From assembly GCA_021292165.1 (NCBI GenBank), contig CM037885.1:10287042-10351041 (forward strand): a DNA stretch of 64,000 nucleotides. Reading direction: 5' to 3'. The position numbers were made by a program, and so were the translations under genes. Positions within the stretch are counted from its first letter, which is position 1, and each line of letters opens with the position of its first letter. This stretch comes from Shinisaurus crocodilurus. Taxonomy: Eukaryota > Chordata > Lepidosauria > Squamata > Shinisauridae. The notes beneath the pieces were generated by a model. It did not search any database and was not told where the DNA came from. It saw only the letters and a program-made list of their open reading frames with translations. Below are positions 35,663-45,495 of the stretch, piece by piece.

Positions 35663-35802
35663 CAGTGTTCTCCAACCTTGGGTCCCCAGATGTTTTTGGC
35701 CTACAACTCCCAGCATGCCCCAGCCAGCATAGCATAGCTGGCTGGGGCATGCTGGGAGTTGTAGGCCAAAAACATCTGGGGACCCAAGGTTGGAGAACAC
35801 TG
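35663..35802. repeat. Perfect palindromic fold-back MITE (family A)
   Basis: Two 66-bp arms (35663-35728 and 35737-35802) are exact reverse complements around the 8-bp centre ATAGCATA. Ends CAGTG...CACTG. Each arm carries TACAACTCCCAGCATGCCCC. No coding capacity. It serves as the reference for the shortened or diverged copies at 2283, 4324, 20510, 44435 and 59501. Confidence 0.9.
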
Positions 35803-37684
35803 CGCTAGAGAGATCAGTCTAAGGCTGCTGTTTAAGGCACAGGAGCAGGGTAGGAGGGGGAGAAAAAAAAACTTGGCAACCCTAGTGCCAAGTTGGCATG
35901 GAGCCCATTCGGGCTCGGATCTTGCGCGGATTAAAAGGGAACCCAAGGAGGAGCCTCTTGCATCTAACCTGACACCGAAAACGGCATGTCAAACAAAGCA
36001 CTGAAAAATCCCCAAGCCGATCTGGGTCAGCAGGAACCAAAGCGTCTGTGAAGCCGCGCACTCCCCACCCTCAGGGTGAGCACCGTCAGCTCTTAACCCA
36101 GCCTGTGAGAGATCAAGGGCCTCCTCGGCTGACTCGCAGAGAGTGGGAGCGGAGCGCAGAGGAGCTCCCTGGAGGGGAACAAACGATACAAGCACAGACA
36201 AGAGCGAGCCCAGGTTAGTGGGAGATGAAAGCAGAGCGGAGGCTGGTGCGCCAAAGGACAGGCCTACTCCAGAAGCTCATCTGCAGCGGGGCGGAGGAAG
36301 CAAATCCTCATCGGGGCATTTAAGAACATGTTGCCTCAGCGCGCACCAGTGGTTGTCCTTTTTGACTTCGGTTCAAATCCCAACTTGGGCAAGTCACAGC
36401 TTGGGCAAGTCACTAAAGTTGTGTCCCTCCCCGCACTTCCCCCTTTTTGTTCCTGCCAGGATTCCTGCATCTTTTTACATCCACAGAAATGAAATATTTA
36501 AGAATATCTCACTTTTATGTAGCACATGTCAGAAGTTCAAAGAGCTCCACAGACTCTATATAATTCATCTTGCCTTTTTTAAAAAAGCAACAACAATGGA
36601 TTAGACACAACTTCCTGGAGGAGAGGTCTACCGAGAGCTATTGGGTGTGAGAGCTAAATGGAATGTATACTGGCAGGATACCTTCGAGAACCAGATGCTG
36701 GAGTGATATAACAAGGGAGATGTGTCACCTCGTGCCACTTGTGAGCTTCCAGGGGAATCTGGGGGCTTCTCTACACGAGGAGTTTAACCCGTCGCTTTAC
36801 TGAGGCTTCTTTATTGCGGGAGGAAAAGTGCATCCTTTACACAGCCCCCCCCCCCCCGGGTTTGTATTTCTCTGCCTTTCTATATATTCTATTAACTGAC
36901 CAAAAGGTGGCGCTGTGGTGTAGCTGTGGTATAGCGGAATTGCGACTTTACACAAGGCTTTCATTCCGGTTTGAAATGTAATACCTGACTTTCCTTGCTC
37001 TAACACCCCACCCCCCACCCCCCGCAAAAATAGCTGGAGAACACGGGAGAGGCCCTGGAGGATAACATTGTGAAAAGGCCCTGCAAACTTCCATGAGTGA
37101 TGGATCTTGAGCACACAATAAATGCCTCGTGTAGAGATGCCCTGGCTTGCAGGTGTCGGCAACTGGATTCGATGGATCTTGATCTGGTCCAGAAATGCAA
37201 CATCATCATCATTACTCTTCTTCCTCTTTTCCTTCTTCTCCTTCTTCTTCCTTACCACTATCCTGCAACTTTTCACATCACCAAGCAGCAGTGATAGGAA
37301 TTCTGCACAAGCACAAAAAGTGTGGCTTCAGGTTCTGGGGCACAGAATTCAGTGTCTTTAAAAACTTAGCTTTTAAACAACAACAACAACAACAACAAGT
37401 TTCTAGCCCTCGTGGCTGCAAAAATGGGCATGAATGTATGTGAGAACTGGCTGGAGTCTTGGCAAACCCTGGGTTAAAACTTAAAGCTCAGCTCACTGAT
37501 TGGTCTCTTGCCCTCACTTTGCCCTCTGAGGGCATTGGGAATGGGTGTGACCCATTTCACAGGGTGGAACATATGTGAACTGTGGATCCTTTGCATGCAA
37601 AACATATACCATAGTATTGAGCTATGGCCCTTCTCCCTGAGTATATGGATTAAGAGTTACCTGTCTTGGCTCTTAACTTATTTA
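35803..37684. other. No supported gene
   Basis: Open frames here (for example + 36143-36604) have no domain, and no exon chain could be built. A C run at 36846-36858, a (ctt)n tract at 37216-37250 and a (caa)n tract at 37378-37399 are present. Confidence 0.4.
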
Positions 37685-37816
37685 AGGTGCAATCCTATGC
37701 AAGCTTAGACAAAAAAAGGCCTACAACTCCCAGCATGCCCCAGCCAACATAGCTGGTTGGGGCATGCTGGGAGTTGTAGACCTTTTTTCTGTTTAAACTT
37801 GCATAGGATTGCACTT
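37685..37816. repeat. Fold-back MITE, family B, near-perfect arms
   Basis: aaggtgcaatcctatgcaag ... cttgcataggattgcacttt, with inner ctacaactcccagcatgccc and its complement. Confidence 0.78.
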
Positions 37817-37946
37817 TAGATGAATAGGCTCAAGAGCTCTGGAAGGATAACATGATGCACTAGAATAGCTGTGCTGAAAGTGGAATTAGGGTCTGAGTGT
37901 GTGCTTTGATGCTGCCTGGAATTTGAGGCCGAGCAGGTTTGCACGT

Positions 37947-37993
37947 CACGACAACCTACCCTGCGAATAAGCAACGCAGGGTAGGTTGTCGTG
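37947..37993. repeat. Perfect 19-bp hairpin
   Basis: CACGACAACCTACCCTGCG, 9-base loop AATAAGCAA, then the exact complement. Probably the end of a decayed fold-back transposon. Confidence 0.85.
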
Positions 37994-39228
37994 AAACAAC
38001 CCATGGTGTGCCCGACAGTGGTCTTGCAGTGGTCAGGAGGAAGAAGCTACAGAGAAATTAAAGTGGAATTTTGACCTGATGGGTGTATACTCATTTGTGT
38101 TTATGTCTGTGTCAATGTCCTTGGACCCACTTTTGCCTCTGACCTTTGCAGAAATGCAGCTCCTGAGAGGAAATGTGGCCCCTGAGAGGAAATGTGGCCC
38201 TTGGGCTCCAAAAGGTTGCTCCTTCCTGCCCTAGAGAATTGCATCATACTGGTAAAAAATCTCCCCTCTAAGCTGCTTCTAAAGGTACTGGAGCCTTTTC
38301 ACCATCTGGACCAGCCATGCTACCGTTAGCTGAAGTGTTTCAGATACACTTGCCTAAGTGACTAGGAATCACTGCACATCTTAACTCTTTCCAGTTCAAA
38401 TACTGTTCGTTTTCAGGACAAATTAGAAAGTGCTGGAAATATATTAAAGAGAAAACATTGTTTGGCGTGTGTCGAGCAAGTGGGTGCTGCTGTCCTAGGA
38501 TGGGGAACAGGCCCTGCCTTCTGTCATCTGTGCCTGGTTCCAGCAGCCGGCTGCAACTGTGTGTGTGATCCTACAAAACCTTCTTTCTTCCCCAATGGCA
38601 GCAGCCGAATTTTCTCGTTGCTTTTGATGTGAAATGCTGTATGAACCCTGACTGCTTAAGTGTCTGGGACGCAAGAGATGCTGCAGCCCCAGCGGAAAGC
38701 TCTCATAGGTGGATTAAATTCCATGCCTCCGCTTGCCTATGCAGGAAAAAAAAAAGATAAAATAAAAATAAAACTGACTTCATTCAGTAGCAATCAGGAG
38801 CCGCATGTGACCCCCAGGAAGATGACATCATCCTCATTCTAACCCCCCCTCCCTTTTGGTCCTTTTAAAGGGATAGTCTGAAATTTTGTGTGTGTGTGTT
38901 CGTGATGTCTTTGTTGAGACTGAGACTGAGACTGGATTAATGAAACCTTACATCGCGATTCTATGGTCCTAGTTCACTTATTGATCAACTGATTAAATCT
39001 GCACAAATATGTATATAAAGCAGTAGTTCTCAGGGAAAAAAGAAAGCATATTTTCTTTGCTTTTTAGACAATATATGCGTCTTTACAGGCCTCAACAGAA
39101 GAAATGAGGGGAAAGCTCTTCTAAGATGGCATTTTCCATCTACAGTTTTTATGAGGACTTACATTAATAATACTTTAAAATAAAATAAAATATGCTACTC
39201 GAATTGGGGGCACCATTTTAGTTCACCC
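37994..39228. other. No supported gene
   Basis: No repeat family or exon recognised apart from an imperfect 21-bp tandem duplication (cctgagaggaaatgtggccc, 38163-38202). Confidence 0.35.
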
Positions 39229-39655
39229 TTTCCCAACCTGGAGCCCCTCCAGAAGGGAGTTGTATGTGGACTACAATCTCCTTCACCTGCAGCCGGCATG
39301 GCTGCCATGCTGGCTGGGGGTGATGGGAACTGTGCTTTTACCTGCTCCCTGGCTCAAAAGGCCAGGGCCTGGTGTACACATGAATCGGGGACATGGATGT
39401 GAAGTGGGACATTCCAAGGAAACCCAGCTTGCAGCTGTTGGAAAATGGATTCACTGGAACTTGATCTGTTCCGGAAATGCTATTTTTGTATCCTCCTCCT
39501 CCTCCTCCTCACAACAGGGCTGGGCAACCTATGGCCCTCCAGATCCCTCCCATGTCCTGCCATTCCCATGATCCCTCACAATTGGGCATGCTGGCTAGGG
39601 CTGATGGAAGTTGCAGTCCGACAACATCTGGAGGGCCACACATTCCCCACCCCTG
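39229..39655. repeat. Two family-C fold-back MITEs
   Basis: 39229-39340 (caacctggagcccctccaga) and 39520-39655 (ggcaacctatggccctccag with mirror catctggagggccacaca). Confidence 0.55.
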
Positions 39656-39771
39656 CCCTACAACTTTCCTGCAACTTTTCACATCACCATGCAACCAAGT
39701 AGCATAATCCAGTCCAGTGGGCCTGTGCACATCTATCCAGTGTTGCACTGTTGTCTGCTCTCTGGTTCACA

Positions 39772-39943
39772 GATTTCATAGATCATAGAGCTGGAAGGAG
39801 CCTACAAGGCTATCGAGTCCAACCCCCTGCTCAATGCAGGAAACTAGAAGAGGGGTCCCCCATCCAAGTAATAGCCAGGCCTGACCCTGCCTAGCTTTCC
39901 ACACTCAGACAAGCTGAGCCAGCATAAGCCACAGGCCTGTTCA
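39772..39943 (-). mobile_element. 5S-rRNA-headed SINE with CR1-like tail
   Basis: Reverse copy: tcatagagctggaaggagcc ... gaccctgcctagctttccac ... ataagccacaggcctgt. Confidence 0.82.
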
Positions 39944-40676
39944 AAAGACTGAGTTTTGAACCTCAGCCTGAGTCTCAGGATCCATTCCATGTGCAGACCG
40001 ATCTGCTGCTCATCGGGGCACCCGTTAGCCTTATACGGGGTAAGATAGCAGTGAAGGAGCATCCTTCTTCCAGGACTTGGATCTACGCCACACCTCACCC
40101 TCTGGGACTTGAATACAGGTCCCTGGGCTCCTTAATTAAAATAGACCTGTTAATGTAGGAGATTAAGGGTGCAATCCTAGGCATGTTTAGACAGAAAAAA
40201 GCCCTACAATTCCCAGCATGCTCCAGCCAGCCATGCTGGCTGGCGGATGCTGGGAGTTTTGGACATTTTTCTGTCTAAGAGAGCCAGTGTGGTGTAGCGG
40301 TTACAGTGCTGGACTGGGACTCAGGAGATCCGAGTTCAAGGCCTCACCTGGCCATGAAGCTCACTGGGTGACTTTGGGCCAGTCCCAGACTCTCAGCCTA
40401 ACCTACCTCACAGGGTTGTGGTTGTGAGGATAAAATGGAGAGGAGAACCTTGTAAGCCGCCTTGGGTTCCTTGCAAGAGGGAAAAAGGCAGAATATAATG
40501 TAATAATAATGTGGCGGACCGAACCTGGTCTGTTGCATGGGTTCGGCACCTTAAGAGTTAACCCGCACCAAAGTCGTGCCCTGTACCCGGCTGTCAAAAC
40601 CTTTACTTTCAGCCGCAAGTGAAATGGACAAGGAACCCTCTTAGAAACATAGGGAAGCCACAAGCTAGTCAGTTAC

Positions 40677-40699
40677 TGTGGAGAAAGCCCAGCACAGGT

Positions 40700-40733
<34 letters not shown>

Positions 40734-41455
40734 TTTTCACCCAAGGGAGGGGGCAAGGGAGGGAGGATGAAGTCATCGGAGAAGTAGCAGACAGACCATC
40801 ATCCCCAACAAAGGAGAGTCTCGGTGGAGATCCACAAAACCAAGGAAGGGCCATCAAGGATCATCAAACTATCAGGGCAGTCTCAAAGAGCTGCAAAGTA
40901 CTAGTACGTCACCTTCTAAGCCCACCTGAATAAGCCCACCTGAAATGAAGGGGCAGGCATAAGCCCCCATCTGACTTGGAGGGCGGGGAGAGCGGGAACT
41001 CAGGGGTAGAAAACCCCTCTCCCTTCCGGTTTAGGGTTGTTGGGTACCAAGGGTACTTCGGGGCCAGATTCATCTTCCAAGCAGCAGCCCGAGTACGCCC
41101 TTCTCATCCACGGATCGGCCGACCCAGAGCCAGGCTGACACTGACTAGACGCAGAGTCTTGGGTCTGAGGTAATTGACTAGATTCACTCCGCTAGCCTAA
41201 GCCTGTTCATTGAGAAACCCAGGGGTCAGCTAAGGTTGTGTTGCTGTTGTAGTATTCCTGGAAAGCTGTTAGTTCCGCTCTGTGTTTTGTGTAAACAAAT
41301 AAAAGCCTTATTTGGTCATTTAAAGGACTGCGGTTTCCTCTTGTGCGCGAAAGCCTCGTAGGTGATTGCTAGCGCTAGGACGGGCTGTAATTCAGTGCCG
41401 GTTAACCCGTTAAGCGCCGAACTCACGCAAAGGATCCTGTTGGTGATCCTTCACA
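40677..41455 (+). mobile_element. Solo LTR B, forward (fourth layer)
   Basis: 779 bp, TGTGGAGAAAGCCCAGCACA ... ATCCTTCACA, with a perfect 5-bp duplication GTTAC at 40672-40676 and 41456-41460. It contains (CA)n, a polyadenylation signal in acaaataaaagcc, and the GTTAACCCGTTAAGCGCCGA block shared with 30243-30960. Inserted head-on into the related LTR A. Confidence 0.9.
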
Positions 41456-41485
41456 GTTACAAAAGAGTTTAATGGAGCGGAACTA

Positions 41486-41746
41486 CAGTAATACCTTGGA
41501 TTGCAAGCATAATTCGTTCCGGAACCGTGCTTGTAATCCAAAACACTCTTATATCAAAGCGAGTCTCTGGCGGGCAGTGAGTGGGGCTGATTTTGGCCCG
41601 CTACACCCGCTCGAGGCGAGCAGGTTACATCCCTACACTTGTATTGTAAGATGTTGTTTGTTTATCAAGTCAAAATATATTAATTTTTTTTGCTTGTCTT
41701 GCAAAACGCTCTCAGACCAAGTTACTTGCAATCCAAGGTGTTACTG
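41486..41746. mobile_element. TA-flanked DNA transposon (Tigger/mariner-like MITE)
   Basis: 261 bp with terminal inverted repeats CAGTAATACCTTGGATTGCA and the mirrored TTGCAATCCAAGGTGTTACTG end, flanked by TA on both sides (41484-41485, 41747-41748). No transposase. A TA duplication fits the Tc1/mariner superfamily; the Tigger label is a guess from the end sequence. Confidence 0.75.
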
Positions 41747-42425
41747 TAATAGACTACAGGAATTTCACAGTATAAACAGAACAGTCAATTCAGATAGGAA
41801 AGGGAAGTATTCAATTTGCGTTCTAGGAGGCTTTGCTCAAATGCAGAATATCACCTGACACCAAAGACTCTGACTCTGGGTTCTAACGTAATGGTTTGCT
41901 TTGCCGATCGCAGGGCGTCCTGCCCGGGGTTGGAAGTTGCTTGGTCCTAGCCGAAGCTAGAGATCTGATCTGTGCAAGCCTACACCGTGTTCCCAACAAC
42001 CCTTGGTTCTTTGGCATGTATCTTTTTTACTCTCCTCTGCCCCCTCCCCACCCTTGATGACCAGGTGGGCTGGTCCCACCCCGTGGGGTGGTGGCACCTT
42101 TTGGGTGCTGGCATCTCCATGGGTACTTGGGGTACTTTGCAGCTCTTTGAGACTGCACCCCCCCCCACCTCCGGAATCTCATGCTCTTCCTTGAGGGAAG
42201 TGTAAATGTGTCCCATTGAATGTATGCAGATGTGGCAGATGTGTAACCGGTCTGCCCAGAATTGTGTCTCCTGTGCCCCGGGTGGGGATTATGCAGACAG
42301 AGGGGTGGCAGCTGAAAAGGGGGAAAACATGTCAGGGTTCAGCAGTGTACTCAGGCTTTCTCTCCACAAATAATAATAAAAATAATAAATAAAAATAAAA
42401 TAATACATGCATAGGATTGTGCCCT

Positions 42426-43180
42426 GAGGCGATGTCCCTCCCCCCAGCTTTGCAGATTCCAGTTCTAGCATGCTTTGCTGGAAAGAGAAGTCCCCTCCAC
42501 TACTTCCCCTTCCTTGGTATCAGCATTCATCCAGGCTAAAATCATTATAGGCATTTTCCTGTTTGGTTCCAGTGTGTTCTTGTGGGGTGATGATGGAAGC
42601 AGCTGACAGGTCCTCTCTAAGACAAGAGCCCCAGCTGCAGCCCCACCAGGCCATGTACCTACTGTTCACCAGCGGCATGCGCTCCCTCCCAGCAAGATCC
42701 CCACCTTCGCCATGCAGATGTGCCTCTTTGCCAGGGCTAGAGACTTCTCACCCAGTCAGATTAATACTGGAGCTCCCTCTAATGGCTACCGACCATGCCA
42801 GTTTCTATCTATCCCGTTGCATTCAACTGTGCCCACTACTGGCCCAGTTTATCCTCAGCGAAGCCCAGTCTGTACAGGAGAGTGACTCATGCATGAGGCA
42901 ACCCATTGCAGACCTCTAGAATGGCCTTCCGCAACCCCATGCCTTCCAGATGTTTTGGATGACAAATCCCGGCATTCCTTAGCATAGGCCAGGTTGGTTG
43001 TGGCTGATGGGAGCTGAAGTACCAGAGTGTCAGGCCTATTCCCAGTGGACTCCTGTGTTTTTAATAGCTCTATGGCTGGGAGAGATTAGGCCTTCCCACC
43101 GTTGAGATGGGAAGGAAGCTAATGCATCTATTCCGCCATCCCTGCTGCCATTAAAGGCACAGAAAGAGCTCCTTTTCCTC
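42426..43180. other. No supported gene; one family-C MITE
   Basis: The open frame at 42563-42919 (118 codons) has no domain and no splice partner, and I treat it as chance. 42924-43040 is a diverged fold-back MITE (tgccttccagatgttttgga). Confidence 0.4.
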
Positions 43181-43497
43181 ATTTAATTTGTATGCTGCTT
43201 TCCCACAAAATGTGCCCAAAGCGGCTAACAACACCAAAACAATACAAAAACAAGAAAGCATACGAATACATCAATTACAGTAATACATCATTACAATAAT
43301 AAGCAACCCAAACAATTCATTTCACTAATACTAACATTATAACATTTCAAATTAATTACAGAATAGGCAATATTATTTATTTATTTATTTACAGCATTTT
43401 TTACCCCGCTCTTCAGCCGGAAAAGGCTCCCAGAGTGGCTTACAAAGATTAATATTAGACAGTCCCTGCCCCCAGGCTTACAATCTAAAAGACATGA
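43180..43497 (-). repeat. SINE/LINE-tail relics, reverse
   Basis: gtatgctgctttcccacaaa and ttttttaccccgctcttcag are the reversed '...gccgctttgggca' and 'agcggggta' tails common to reptile L2/CR1-type repeats, with an (attt)n tract between them. Confidence 0.45.
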
Positions 43498-43650
43498 CGC
43501 TTGTCTGAGTGTGGAAAGCTAAGCAGGGTCAGGCCTGGTTATTACTTGGATGGGAGACCCCTCCTCTACTTTCCTGCATTGAGCAGGGGGTTGGACTCGA
43601 TGGCCTTGTAGGCCCCTTCCAACTCTATGATCTATGAATCTATGAAAAAG
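43498..43650 (+). mobile_element. 5S-rRNA-headed SINE, 5'-truncated
   Basis: Starts inside the 5S head (gcttgtctgagtgtggaaag). C-box and CR1-like tail intact. Confidence 0.8.
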
Positions 43651-44059
43651 GAAAAGGGATTGGGAGGGGGGGGGGAGAAGAAAGCAAAACTCAGGCACTA
43701 GTTCTTAGTTACAAACCATTATATAAACCATTAGAGCACAATATCAGTTATTGTGGACCTTTGGGATTAAGGGTTGTCAAGCATCCTAGAACCAGCCTAT
43801 TCAGGAGCCCCATCGTAGTGCCAAACCCCATCACAGCCCTGCTCAAGTCTCCGCCTGTGGGAACGCCTTCCGTTCACCTGCTAACAGGAGGTGCCCATTG
43901 CCACTTTCGGGCTCCCACCAGCACCGATCCAGGGCTGGCATCTCAGACCAGCTGGCACCCCTGGCACTTTCATCTGGCCACTGCAGCAGTGGGGATTGTG
44001 GCCAAATAGGCCCAATCCTCTCTTGATGCATCAGCACGGCATGCGAGTGGGCAGAGGTG

Positions 44060-44255
44060 ACGACTCGCATGCTCTGCCATGAAGCTCACTGGGTGACTTT
44101 GGATCCGTCACTGACTCTCAGCCTAATCTACCGCACAGGGTTATTGTGAGGATAAAAAGGAGAGGAGGAGGAGGAGGAGGAGGAGGGTTAAATAAGCCGC
44201 CTTGGGTTCCTTGAAGGAGGAAAAAAGATGGGATATAAATATAATTAATAAATAA
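44060..44255 (+). mobile_element. Sauria SINE, 5'-truncated
   Basis: gccatgaagctcactgggtg ... (gga)n ... ccgccttgggttccttgaag ... gggatataaatataattaat. Confidence 0.8.
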
Positions 44256-44434
44256 GGTCCAATCCTCCACACCAGGTTGGAGAGGCTACTCCTCAACTCC
44301 ATGGCACCCAGAGAGACTGCATTTGCTTCGTGGTGGAGAGGACGGGGCTGGCTGGGGCGCCGAGAAGACAGAATCCCTTAACAGCACCTTGCCGACATTT
44401 GTATTTATGCCTCTGAATATTCCATGGTCTATTC

Positions 44435-44555
44435 CAGTGTTCTCCAACCTTGGGTCCCCAGATGTTTTTGGCCTAGAACTCCCAGCTATGCTGGCTGGGG
44501 CATGCTGGGAGTTGTAGGCCAAAAACATCTGGGGACCCAAGGTTGGAGAACACTG
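44435..44555. repeat. Fold-back MITE, family A
   Basis: CAGTGTTCTCCAACC ... GGTTGGAGAACACTG. The right arm is full length; the left arm is missing about 15 bp near the centre and has one A-to-G change. Confidence 0.82.
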
Positions 44556-44754
44556 GTCTATTCAATTGCTGACCCTAGAGTATGTTATCATTCCTCATGG
44601 GGGGGTTATCATTCCTCCAATCCTATACCCGCTTAGGAGTAAATCCCATTGAACTTAATGGGACTTAGTTAGAGTAAACATGCCTAGGATTGTGCTATAA
44701 CACTACTTAGGTGACTACTAGGTTCCCCCCCCCCCCCATAATCAAATAGTTTAT

Positions 44755-45052
44755 TCCTAGGCGCACGCGCAGAGCCTTCTCTCAGCATCGCCGCTAACTT
44801 TTGTGAGCACGCGCAGACCGACCCGCAGCGTCGTTCAGGCCAGACGGCCGGAGGGCATGCGCACATCTTCCGTTCGGAGCTCGCTCATGCGCAGAGCGGG
44901 CGACAAGTTCGTTCTCTCTGCTTTAGGGCGCACGCGCAAGGAATGAGCGCTGGTGGGAGGGTCCGGCCCGCTTCCTCTGTCTGCGCTTGCGCAGCTAGGG
45001 GTCCTGTGGCCAGAGGGGACCGGGCTGCCCCTCCCCAAATCCGGAGGAACCG
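44755..45052 (+). promoter_or_regulatory. CpG-island promoter and exon 1 of the ZNF428-like gene, NRF1-type sites
   Basis: CpG-dense block without TATA box. It contains six matches to the NRF1 core (GCGCAYGCGC-like, YGCGCAYGCGCR family): 44761-44772, 44805-44816, 44853-44864, 44884-44895, 44928-44939 and 44981-44994. The non-coding exon 1 ends at 45052 with CCG/GTGAGT, a good donor that joins in order to the acceptor at 45468. NRF1-driven, broadly expressed transcription is inferred. Confidence 0.72.
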
Positions 45053-45138
45053 GTGAGTGTTAGGGCGTGCAAAGCGTGATGGGAAAGGGGTAGATTTTTC
45101 TAGCTTGGCCCTTCCCTTGGATAGTATGCCCCCTCCAG

Positions 45139-45325
45139 GCGCAGTGCATTATGGGATTGTGGGGTCCCCTGTGGGCCATGGAGTTGCAGAGCATTATGGG
45201 GGTCGAACTCTGTCTGGCCCATACTGGCACAGTGCATTGTGGGGGGTTGGCCAATATCCACAATTTCTCCTGAGCATTGTGGGATTGGGCCATATAGCGG
45301 CAGCCCTAGTACGCTGTGGGACTGA
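45139..45325 (+). repeat. Degenerate tandem repeat with GCATTRTGGG core, intron 1
   Basis: Five spaced copies: GCATTATGGG at 45147 and 45191, GCATTGTGGG at about 45234 and 45274, and a decayed ACGCTGTGGG at 45311. Spacing is about 45, 43, 40 and 37 bases, with partly similar flanks (cagtgcatt, ggcccata). The core is the reverse complement of CCCATAATGC, close to the ZNF143/THAP11 motif. Confidence 0.6.
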
Positions 45326-45495
45326 GTCTCCCCGTCATTCCTCTTCAATATCCCTGGTACTTTCTGCAGTCTCTCCCTCCCCGTCATCCGTGGATTTTGT
45401 GGCGGCGGGGGGGGGGGACCAGCAGTGCGTTGGGCAAAACCTTTCAACTGGTTCTGCTCCTCTTGCAGGTTGGGCTGCTGGCCTTAAGGGGTGTG

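Larger units (their letters stand above)
40510..42368 (-). mobile_element. Solo LTR A, reverse, split by two elements (third layer)
   Basis: On the minus strand it starts at 42368 (TGTGGAGAGAAAGCCTGAGT) and ends at 40510 (...GGTCCGCCACA). It is flanked by AATAA at 40505-40509 and 42369-42373; this is weaker evidence because the flank is a TAA run. Shared blocks with the LTR at 30243-30960 include tgttcccaacaaccc, gcagctctttgagactgc and gagcggaacta. Without its insertions it is about 0.8 kb. No retroviral genes. Confidence 0.8.
40279..42403 (+). mobile_element. Sauria SINE split by an LTR (second layer)
   Basis: Head gagccagtgtggtgtagcgg to tail aaaggcagaatataatgtaa at 40279-40509. The A/T-rich (taa)n tail resumes at 42369-42403 after the LTR. 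The SINE lies inside the family-B MITE. Confidence 0.78.
40165..42425. mobile_element. Family-B MITE split by nested insertions (outermost layer)
   Basis: Left part 40165-40277 (aagggtgcaatcctaggcat ... ctgtctaa) and right part 42406-42425 (catgcataggattgtgccct) are the two ends of one fold-back MITE. In intact copies (for example 47093-47219) these sequences are contiguous. Everything between them is later insertion. Confidence 0.78.

Noticed and set aside
36143..36604. 153-codon open frame on the plus strand as a gene
   Set aside because: No recognisable domain, low-complexity start, no splice partners and no CpG promoter. Length alone is expected by chance in 64 kb.
42563..42919. 118-codon open frame as a small gene
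   Set aside because: No domain or convincing start context. It follows directly on a transposon nest and has no splice signals linking it to another exon.
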